Below, piece by piece: positions 1-8,300 of a stretch of DNA of 28,943 bases. The notes beneath the pieces are model-generated. The model was not told the origin of the DNA. It was given only the letters and a program-made list of their open reading frames with translations, and searched no databases. The stretch spans positions 1 to 28,943 of the forward strand of contig JBFGCM010000046.1 in assembly GCA_041581135.1 (NCBI GenBank), given 5' to 3'. The stretch's first letter is position 1. Each line of letters begins with the position of its first letter. A program made the position numbers and the translations under genes. This stretch comes from JBFGCM01 sp041581135 (GTDB taxonomy: Bacteria; Actinomycetota; Acidimicrobiia; Spongiisociales; UBA5794).

Positions 1-377
1 ACGATGAGAGCCACCCGGGCCGTTATGTAGCCGGCGGCGAACGCCAGGCTGGAGTCGGCGACGTCACCCGAGATGCTGACCGCCATGAGGCTGACGGCGA
101 TCATCTGCACCATGGCCAGGAGGCGCTGGACCACGTCATCGGTATCGAACCGGTCGGCATAGAAGGTGAACTGCGCCCAGGACCACCAGATGAACACAAA
201 CAGGCCGATGAAGGCGAGGACACCCGACCAGGTGACGTTCAATAGCAGTCGGTGCCCGAGATTGGCGACGGCGACGACGAACGCGAGGTCGTAGAACAGC
301 TCGGTCCACGTGGCGTGCCGCTCGCCCTCCGGCTCTTCGGTACGAAGCCGGGGCGGTTGCGTCACCCTAAGCCTCAC
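1..377 (-). CDS. LtrA-family (low temperature requirement A) membrane protein, N-terminal part
   Basis: The reverse strand reads from a GTG at 377 with no stop to the window edge, so only about 125 N-terminal residues are present. A short charged N-terminus leads into RHATWTELFYDLAFVVAVAN, followed by a helix containing FIWWSWAQFTFYADRFDTDD and then QRLLAMVQMIAVSLMAVSIS. An E-LF-DL-FV-A block followed by a W-x-WAQ-x-x-F/Y-x-x-RFDTDD block is typical of LtrA proteins. These are polytopic inner-membrane proteins whose biochemical role is not established. I chose the GTG at 377 because AAGGGGA lies a few bases upstream; an in-frame GTG at 365 is the alternative. The gene is divergent from the hydrolase at 539. 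The family call is from recognition of motifs only. Confidence 0.8.
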   Translation of the reverse strand, partial: MRLRVTQPPRLRTEEPEGERHATWTELFYDLAFVVAVANLGHRLLLNVTWSGVLAFIGLFVFIWWSWAQFTFYADRFDTDDVVQRLLAMVQMIAVSLMAVSISGDVADSSLAFAAGYITARVALI

Positions 378-538
378 CAGTTCCCCTTCTCGGTTCTCGC
401 CACCGGGACCCCTCTCCGGTCGTTCTCAAGAGGCGCCAGGCACGCTACCGCCGATCTCTGAGCTGCGGATACAGGAACCATAGATGAGCGGGTGTACAGC
501 GTGTAGCGTCGTTCCCGAGTCGAGCGGGGGCACCAGTC

Positions 539-1354
539 GTGGCCATTCTGACCTTCAGAGGCGTGAGAGGTTCCATGCCGGTCGCCGACGACGTCCATCG
601 CAGGTACGGAGGCCACACCACCTGCATCGACATCGAGGTGAGCGAGCTCGCTCGAATCATCATCGACTGCGGAACGGGCCTGCGAGCGGTCGAGTCCACC
701 CTCCCGCCGACGCCGCCGGAGGGTTTCGACTTCCACGTATTGCTCACGCACTATCACTGGGACCATCTCCAGGGCCTGCCCTTCTTCCGTCCCCTGTACG
801 ACCGGCGCAACCGGTTCATCTTCTACGGCCACACATGGGAGGGCAACGGGGTCGAGGAGCTGGTTGCAGGTGGGTTCGGCCCTCCCTGGTTCCCAGTGTC
901 ATTGAGCGAGACCGCGTCCGCCAAGCGATACGTCGACGTCGATCGCAGCAGCATCGACATCGATGGGTTCACGGTCACCACCGACCGCCTGGACCACCCC
1001 CAGGGCGTGACGGCGTACCGCATCCAGCACGGCGACCGCTCAGTGGTCGTGGCCACCGACGTCGAGCTCGGTTCCGACAACTCCGGTCTTGTGGAATTGG
1101 CGCGGGACGCCGAGGTGCTCATCCACGACGCCCAGTATCTGCCTCGCGAATACGACGCCCTCTACCGCGGCTGGGGACACAGCACCTGGGAGCAGGTGGT
1201 CGAAGCCGCGGTCGAAGCCGGCGCCAAGCGGGTCGTGCTGGTGAGCCACGACCCGGACCGCACCGACGCCCAGATCGAAGAGGTCGTGCGGCTGGCCCGG
1301 GCCCGATTCCCGCTCGTGGACGCCGGATACGAGGGCATGACCCTCGAACTGTGA
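539..1354 (+). CDS. MBL-fold metallohydrolase, cyclic-phosphodiesterase-like
   Basis: This 271-residue protein opens with FRGVRGSMPV and RYGGHTTC. That is the characteristic start of a metallo-beta-lactamase subfamily related to phosphoribosyl cyclic phosphodiesterases and tRNase Z-like enzymes. The metal motif is THYHWDH (H71, H73, D75, H76). Further likely ligands are H153, D174 (VATDVE), the IHDAQY block at 196-200, GHSTWE (H214) and SHDPDRTD (H237). The set looks complete, so it is probably a dinuclear zinc hydrolase of phosphodiester bonds. The substrate cannot be told from sequence. The start is GTG, with a GGGGG run about nine bases upstream. There is no signal peptide, so it is likely cytoplasmic. 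It converges on the cyclase gene with a gap of only 16 bp and no clear terminator between them. Confidence 0.85.
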   Translation: MAILTFRGVRGSMPVADDVHRRYGGHTTCIDIEVSELARIIIDCGTGLRAVESTLPPTPPEGFDFHVLLTHYHWDHLQGLPFFRPLYDRRNRFIFYGHTWEGNGVEELVAGGFGPPWFPVSLSETASAKRYVDVDRSSIDIDGFTVTTDRLDHPQGVTAYRIQHGDRSVVVATDVELGSDNSGLVELARDAEVLIHDAQYLPREYDALYRGWGHSTWEQVVEAAVEAGAKRVVLVSHDPDRTDAQIEEVVRLARARFPLVDAGYEGMTLEL

Positions 1355-1370
1355 ACGAAGGCCTGCCCGG

Positions 1371-4300
1371 CTAGCCCGGAATCGGCTCGGTCAACGATGG
1401 GAAATCGATCGTCGCCACCACCTCGAGCCGGTCGAACGTGCGCTGGGCCAGCGGCCCCCATTCGTCCTCTTCACCGGCGAGGCGTGCCCAGGTGCTGAGC
1501 GCGTGATGGGTGAGTGCCGCCTCATACTCGGCGCCGGCGGCGGCGGCGGCTGTGGCAGATTCATCAAACGCCGCCTTCGCCTCATCGAGGCGTCCGTGCT
1601 GCAAGGCGGCATGACCACGGATGCGGGAGACCGCAGCCAGGACCTGGTCGGCTCCATCCTGCCCCTTCAGCCGATCTGCCACCACGTTGGCCAGCGCCAC
1701 CGCCTCGTCCGGTTGGCCGGCCATGAGGTGGTTCTCGGCGATCTGCAATTCGGCCTCCACCACGTGACCGCCCGAGCCCAGGTCCTCCAGAGCCTCCAGC
1801 GCGTCGTGGAGGAGCTGCGATGCCTCGTCGGTGCGTCCCAGGCGGGATGCCAGCCGTCCCAGGTTCTTGGTGGCGACCCATTCTGCGATCGAGAACTTGG
1901 CGGCGCGGCTCACGCGGATCACCTCGCGGAAGAGCAGCTCCGCATCTTCGTACCGGCCCTGATCGGAGAGGATCTCCGCCACATTGTTCTCCTGAATCGC
2001 GGCGCCGACCACGTCACCGGCCGTCTCCCGCGCCCTGCGGGCCCGGGTCCAGGCCTCCATCGCCTCCGTCCAGCGGCCGGCGAAGTAGCGCTCCACGCCG
2101 ATGTTGTTCCACACGTCCGCCTGCCCTACGTAGTCACCGAGCTCTGTGAAGATCTCGAGGGCTCGTGCCGAGTAGTCCTCGTCCGGCGCCTGCCCCAGGA
2201 ATCGATAGGCGTGGCTGAGCAAGTGGTACCCGTGGGCCAGCTCGCGTTTGTGTGCTGCTTGCTGCGCGTGGCGCACACCGCGCCGGCACCACGTCACACA
2301 CTCGGTGTACTTGCCTTGTCGAAAGCGGGTTCCGGCGTAGGCCAGCTCCAACTCCGCCCGGATCGCTTGTACCCGGCGACCGGTGCCGGTGAGCAGACCC
2401 AGACCGCGGCTGAACCAGCGGAGTGCCACCGGATACTTCCCCAGCCGCATGCGCAGCATGCCCTCCTTGCGCATCAACCGAGCCCGGACCAGCGGGTCAT
2501 CGGGGGCCGTCCGCAAGGCGAACGTGAAGGCATCGTCGGCGTCGTCGTACCGACCGGCGAGCTCGAGGACATCGCCCCGCGCCTCGGCGATGCGAACGAC
2601 CTCCTCGGCGGGCACGTCCAGCCTCCGCGCCGCTCCCAGCGCGAAGCCGAAGAAGTCGGCGGCGTCCTGGTTGGCGTACTTGGCGGCGGCGCGATCGCCG
2701 GCCACCACGGCGTAGTGCCATGCCTTCTCGTACTCACCGGCTCGGAAGAAGTGGAGCGACAGCAGCTCGGCCTGTTGATCGGGCTCGGGTGCCTGTTGTT
2801 CGAGCACGGCGGCGATGTCGCCGTGCAGCTCGGCTCGAGTCCGGTACGGGAGCCCTTCGTACGCCACGTCGCGGTACATCGTCTGACGGAATCGATAGCG
2901 CCCGTCGCCGGACCGCTCCACGAAGTCGTGCAAGCGCCTCCAGAGGCCCGGCCGATCGAGCCGGGGCAGTGCGGCGCCGAACGCCGCGGCCATGGTGGCA
3001 CGGTCGAACTCGGCGCCGATCACCGATGCATACCGCAACACGCGCCGCAGCTCCGGATCGAGCCGATCGAGCTGTGCGGTGACCAACGCCTCGATCGAAT
3101 CCGGGACCTCATCGTCGGTGGACACCTGATCCAAGAGCACCAAGAGGAACATCGGGTTTCCCCCGGCCTGGTCGATGAGCGGTTCCACTTCGTGGTCGAG
3201 CAGAGGACTCCCGGAGGTGACCTCGGCAGCCAATGCCTGTGCGGCGCGTTCCGAGATCGGCTGCAACTCGATGGTGGTGGTGCCCTCGACGCGCAGGCCA
3301 CCGTCGCCCTCCTGGCGCACGCCCACGACGAGCCACGGACCGTTCTCCAATGCCTTGGCGAGGTAGGCGACCATGGCCGCCGAGGCGTCGTCCATCCACT
3401 GCGCCTCTTCGAACACCACAACGGTCGGGGAAGGGAAGACCGCCGGCAGGAGCTCTGCGATCGCCCGGTGAGTCTGCGACGGTCGGAACTGAGGATCGAG
3501 GGCATCGACTTCCGGCGTCGATGGCGCTTCACCATCGATGACCGAGGCGATCAAAGGCAACCACGGGGCCACCGACGGCACCGCTGCCGCGGCGAACTCG
3601 GTCAGGGCGGCGCCGGCGCGTGCAGCAGTCGCTTCCGGCGGGATGCCGAGGGCGTCACGCAACAGGCCGCGCACGGCAAAATACGGTGTGTTCTGCTCAT
3701 ACCGCTGGCACGTCGCCTGGCGCCACTCCACATCGCCGGCGCGTTCGCGGAGCTCGGCAACGAGCCGGGTCTTGCCAAGACCCGTCGGGCCCTCGACCGA
3801 GACGAACGATCCGGACCCCTCCATGGCCGTGGACAGCGCCGCGGTGAGCTTCTCCAGCTCGGCCTCGCGTCCGATCAGCGGATAGGTGGTGCTCGCGGTT
3901 CTCGGGGCGACGCCGGTGATGGCGCCCAACGCGCCCGCCTCGATCGGCTCCTGTTTGCCCTTCACGGCAAACGATGGCACCGGGGTGACCGCAAAAGTGG
4001 TCCGACTCCGCTCCAGCACCTCCGGAGAGACGAGCACCTGGCCGGGTTCGGCCTTCGCCATGATGCGGGCCGCCAGGTTGACCGCATCGCCGATCAGGGT
4101 GAAGGTGCGACGGTGCGGTGATCCGACATCCCCGGCGAACACCGGCCCCCGATTGACTCCGATCTTCAGCGGCAGCGGCGACCCATCCTGGATGGCGCGC
4201 ACCGCACGCAACATGCGCTCCTCGTCGTTGTACGAGGCACTGGGCGCCCCTGCGGCAAGGACCAGCTTGCCGGAGTTCATGTCCACGTCCGAGCCGAGGA

Positions 4301-5150
4301 ACGTCACACCGAACTCGTCGACAGTGCGCTGCACCAGAGCGACGGTCTCGTCGAGCTGCTCCCCGACCACCGCGGCGCCATGTGTGTCGATCATCTCATC
4401 GGTGTCGACGAACTCGACGAAGGCGATGGTCACGCGACGATGTTCGCCCTCTCCTCGATTCGCGGTGATCGCCGAGCGCAGCGCCACGGGCACGTACTGT
4501 TCCAGTCCGCCATCGCCGGTGACCGTCCGGGCCGCCGCTTCCGTGCTCAGGTGCGGCGCGGCGCGAAGCCGGATGCCGCCTTCACGCACTGGACCGAGGC
4601 AGCTCGCCGGGAGGTGGCGGGCCGTGTCTCGACTCACCAGCACCTGGCCCGCACCGGCGGTCGACTCCATCAGCACGGTCTCGGTAGCGGCACGGCCGAC
4701 CACCAGCAGCTCGAGGTGTGACTCGCCGACCAGGAAGAAGTCGAACGTGCCCGTGTGCACCCCGGTAGACATGCCGAGCCGGACGGCTCCCGCCGTCGTC
4801 TTGAACCGTCCGATACTGCGAAGAGCCGCCCGCATGCGGGCTGCGGCGACGACGGCGCGGCGCGGGTGGTCGGGACCAGAGAAGAAGAGCAGCAAGGCAT
4901 CGCCACCGAACTTGAGGAGGTCGCCGCCGAGGGAGAGGGCGAGGTCGAGCAGCTGAGTGAACGTCCGGTTGAGGACAGTCACCACCTCTTCGGCACCAAC
5001 CCTGCCCTTGCGGGCCAGGCGCTCCGACATGGCCGTGAACCCGGAGAGATCGACGTGGATCATCGAGCCGTCGATCGCTCGGTATCGCTCCCCAGAGATG
5101 TCACTCAGTAGCTGCGGGACGTAAGGGCCAAAGACGTCCGGCTGCGTCAC
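1371..5150 (-). CDS. double class III cyclase domain / AAA-type ATPase / TPR signalling protein
   Basis: A 1259-residue protein with a GTG start directly behind GAGGAGG. Residues about 25-200 are a class III nucleotidyl cyclase domain with both metal aspartates (D34 in VDLSGFT, D84 in KFGGDALL). Its late segment, TVLMESTAGAGQVLVS, lacks the usual Asn/Arg pair. Residues about 235-400 are a second cyclase domain that lacks the aspartates (E246; SGKLVLAAG) but keeps N358 and R362 in GDAVNLAAR. An NTPase follows, with Walker A GPTGLGKT (454-461) and a Walker B-like VVVFEEAQWMDD (about 577-588). The remainder, roughly 740-1240, is alpha-helical and TPR-like. The architecture is known among actinobacterial cyclase-ATPase regulators, where the ATPase/TPR part is thought to sense partners. 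No membrane segment is seen, so it is cytoplasmic. It is divergent from the giant exoprotein gene. Whether it makes cAMP or cGMP, or is only a sensor, is open. Confidence 0.85.
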   Translation of the reverse strand: MTQPDVFGPYVPQLLSDISGERYRAIDGSMIHVDLSGFTAMSERLARKGRVGAEEVVTVLNRTFTQLLDLALSLGGDLLKFGGDALLLFFSGPDHPRRAVVAAARMRAALRSIGRFKTTAGAVRLGMSTGVHTGTFDFFLVGESHLELLVVGRAATETVLMESTAGAGQVLVSRDTARHLPASCLGPVREGGIRLRAAPHLSTEAAARTVTGDGGLEQYVPVALRSAITANRGEGEHRRVTIAFVEFVDTDEMIDTHGAAVVGEQLDETVALVQRTVDEFGVTFLGSDVDMNSGKLVLAAGAPSASYNDEERMLRAVRAIQDGSPLPLKIGVNRGPVFAGDVGSPHRRTFTLIGDAVNLAARIMAKAEPGQVLVSPEVLERSRTTFAVTPVPSFAVKGKQEPIEAGALGAITGVAPRTASTTYPLIGREAELEKLTAALSTAMEGSGSFVSVEGPTGLGKTRLVAELRERAGDVEWRQATCQRYEQNTPYFAVRGLLRDALGIPPEATAARAGAALTEFAAAAVPSVAPWLPLIASVIDGEAPSTPEVDALDPQFRPSQTHRAIAELLPAVFPSPTVVVFEEAQWMDDASAAMVAYLAKALENGPWLVVGVRQEGDGGLRVEGTTTIELQPISERAAQALAAEVTSGSPLLDHEVEPLIDQAGGNPMFLLVLLDQVSTDDEVPDSIEALVTAQLDRLDPELRRVLRYASVIGAEFDRATMAAAFGAALPRLDRPGLWRRLHDFVERSGDGRYRFRQTMYRDVAYEGLPYRTRAELHGDIAAVLEQQAPEPDQQAELLSLHFFRAGEYEKAWHYAVVAGDRAAAKYANQDAADFFGFALGAARRLDVPAEEVVRIAEARGDVLELAGRYDDADDAFTFALRTAPDDPLVRARLMRKEGMLRMRLGKYPVALRWFSRGLGLLTGTGRRVQAIRAELELAYAGTRFRQGKYTECVTWCRRGVRHAQQAAHKRELAHGYHLLSHAYRFLGQAPDEDYSARALEIFTELGDYVGQADVWNNIGVERYFAGRWTEAMEAWTRARRARETAGDVVGAAIQENNVAEILSDQGRYEDAELLFREVIRVSRAAKFSIAEWVATKNLGRLASRLGRTDEASQLLHDALEALEDLGSGGHVVEAELQIAENHLMAGQPDEAVALANVVADRLKGQDGADQVLAAVSRIRGHAALQHGRLDEAKAAFDESATAAAAAGAEYEAALTHHALSTWARLAGEEDEWGPLAQRTFDRLEVVATIDFPSLTEPIPG

Positions 5151-5306
5151 GTTCCTCCTCCCCGACGAGGCTAGTGGTGGCTGGCTGACACGTTGCCACA
5201 GCAGGAAACCGCCCTTACCCCGTCAGATGGTCATGTGTAGGGTTCCCATGCAGAGGGGTCCGGGGAGTGCACACCTCGCTGCTGCGAGGCCGGAGAAGGG
5301 GGATCG

Positions 5307-8300
5307 GTGAGTCCAGGTCGATGGCTGATCACAGTGGTACGACCGGCCGCCGTGCTCGTGGTTGCCGGCTTGACCGCCGTCGGCCTTCTCGCCCCTGCGA
5401 TCAGCCAGGCGTCGCACGGCGGCGGTGATCTGGTCGTGGCGATCAACGATCCGGCATGTGACGACGCCGTAGGGGACCCCTTCTGCACCATTCGTGCCGC
5501 CGTCGACACCGCCGAAGGCGGTGAACACATCACGGTGGCCCCGGGCGTCTACGGCCCGTTCACGGTGACCGCCGACGTCACGATCATCGGGCAGCATCCC
5601 AACCGCACCATCGTCTCCGGGTTCGGCGAGGGCCGCGTAGTGACCGTCGAGGCCGGCCTCACCGAGGTGGTCATCTCTCGCATGACCCTTTCCCACGGAC
5701 TGTCCGACGAATCGAACGGTGGCGGCTTGCTGATAGCCAGCCCCACCACCCTTCAGCGCGTGATCGTGTCCGCCAACGAGTCCGCGAGCAACGGCGGCGG
5801 GATCGCCGTTCAGGCGGAGCTCACCATCCTCGACTCGACCATCTCCGGCAACGCCGCCGGCGGGGACGGTGGGGGCATCTGGGCCGCAGAGGGGGCAGGC
5901 GAGATCACCATCGTGTCGTCCACCATCGCCGGCAACGCCGCCTCGCGTGGCGGCGGTGTGGCCGCCGCAGGCAACAGCATGGCCATCATCGACTCCACGG
6001 TCTCCGGCAACACGTCGGAGCTGTCGGGTGGCGGCATCCATGTGAGTGGTGGCACCACGATGACCATCGACGGCTCGACGATCGACTCCAACGAGAGCAC
6101 AGACAGCGACGGCGGCGGGATCGCCATGGAGACGGCAGACCTGACGGCCGCCAACAGCACCATCAGCGGCAACCGCGCCCCGTCCGATGGCGGCGGCATC
6201 TTCACCGGCCAGTCGGCCCCGGTTCTCCGGAACGTCACCATCACTGCCAATTCGGCCGGCTTAGGAGGCGGCATCGCCACCGACTCGTTGCTGGCGACGA
6301 GCGCCAAGAACACGATCATCGCCGGCAACACGGCGAGCTTCGGCGGGCCGGACTGCACCGGTTCGGGCACCGATGTGGAGTCGATCGGATACACCCTCAT
6401 CGGAGATACCACCGAGTGCGACGTGAGTCCCGGCCCCGGTGACATCTCCGATGTCGACGCCGGTCTCGGGCCGCTGGCCGGCAATGGCGGCCCGACGGCG
6501 ACCCATGCCCTGCTGGCCGGCAGTCCGGCTATCGAGGCTGGGAGTCCGGCGACGCCGGGCGGAGATGACCCGACGGCGTGCGAAGACGTCGACCAGCGTG
6601 ACGTGCCCCGCCCCCAGCAAGAGCTCTGCGATATCGGTGCACTGGAGACGTCGGGGGCGACGTTGCTGGTGGAGCTGGCGAGCGACACGGTCGAGACCCC
6701 TCCCGGTGCCACCCGGGTGCCGGTGGCGGACATCGCCCTCGACGCGCTCGGCTCGCAGGCGTCCGCACCCATCAGCTCCGTCCCGATCTCATCGGTGCCC
6801 ATCAGCTCCGTCCCCATCAGCTCCGTCCCGATCTCATCGGTGCCCATCAGCTCGGTGCCGATCTCCTCGGTGCCCATCAGCTCGGTGCCCATCAGCTCCG
6901 TACCCATCAGCTCTGTCAACGTGCCATGCGGCGACGCCACCGGCTGGGAGCAGGTGCTGGCCGGCACGCCCCTCGAAGGCGTTCCCATCCAGACCGTGAC
7001 CCTGCAGGATGTGCTGGCACTCGATGCGGCGTCCACCAATGACTGCGTCGCAGAGCTCGTGGTCGGCAACGCCGACTTCAGCCAGAGTGTCTTGGGCAAG
7101 CTCAGCCTGGCCGCGCTGTCATTCGGAGATCGCCCCCTCGACGAGATCCCGCTGAACGGTGGGGCGGGCGCCGCCGGCGATGAATGGTGTGCCTTCCTCG
7201 CCGCCGCCGGCTTCGACTGCGCGACGAACGACATCACCGGCAGCTCCACGATCGCCGCGCTCGACATCGCCGACGCGCCGATCAGCTCGGTGCCCATCAG
7301 CTCCGTTCCGATCTCGTCGGTGCCCATCAGCTCCGTCCCGATCAGCTCGGTGCCCATCAGCTCGGTGCCCATCAGCTCGGTCAACGCGATCTTCGATTGC
7401 GAGACCTTCGACTGCGCGACGTTCGCCACTTTCGGCGATGCCTTCGCTGCCGGCGCGCTCCGGCCCGAGGCCACGTTTGGCGACTACTTCTTCGGACTGC
7501 TCGAAGGTTCCGACTTCCCATGGGAGGAGCTACCCCTCGAGGACATCGGAGTGCAACGGTTCGACCCGAACGCCCCCGTCGTGGACTACCGCGTGGAGTT
7601 CTCCGTCTTCGGAACCGAGCTGGTGCTGCCCGGCACCGTGGACATGACCCTTCCCGAGGGCTTCCTCTACGTGGAGGGGTCGGGCTCGCTCACCGTCGAC
7701 GGCGGCGGGGCGAGCGCCACCTTTGCCGTCGACGATCCGGCGGTGATGGGCACGACTCACTCGTTCGACCTGCCGCAGGCCATCGAACCGCTCGCCGATC
7801 ACACGCTGTCGTTCCTGGCCTACCCGGGGCTGCGCCTCGGTGTGTTCAGCGCCGCCGCCACCGTCACCGTCGGCGCCGCGATGGCAGCGGCCTCTGGAAC
7901 CGCACCGGTGACGGTGATCGAAGCTTTCGAACCGGAAGGCAACTCCGTGGATACGGCCCCGGTCGTGGAATCGGACGTGCTGCTCATCTCCCACGTCGCC
8001 ACCGAGGGCGACACCGACTTCTACAGCGTGCCCATCCCCGATCTCGCCGGCGCTCGGATTCAACTGAGCCTGAGCCAGCTCGACGCCGACAACGACCTCA
8101 TCATCTATCGCCCGGTGGCCGACCAGCTGAGCGCCTATCCGGAGAGCGACACCGGCACCCAGATCGCTCCCGTGGAAGACCCCGGCATCAACAGCATCAA
8201 CCAGCAGAACGCGCTGGCGCCTGAGACCATCCAGGACATCGGAATCCAGTCGCTTCCCATCTCCAGTGTCTCCGCCAATCGCGACACCACCGACGAGCAG

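Noticed and set aside
1503..4121. 872-residue open frame antisense to the cyclase-ATPase gene
   Set aside because: It is the complement of a clear coding frame, shows no domain motifs and has shadow-like composition. High GC makes such long antisense frames common.
6768..7382. Tandem repeats considered as a CRISPR-like or intergenic satellite array
   Set aside because: The unit is 15 bp with no spacers, is in frame, and its protein product is perfectly conserved.
5810..7474. 554-residue antisense frame with TELMG/TDEIG repeats, which by chance resemble pentapeptide repeats
   Set aside because: It is the reverse complement of the PISSV repeats and beta-helix. The sense frame has a signal peptide, a ribosome binding site and recognisable domains over 2470 residues; the antisense frame has none.
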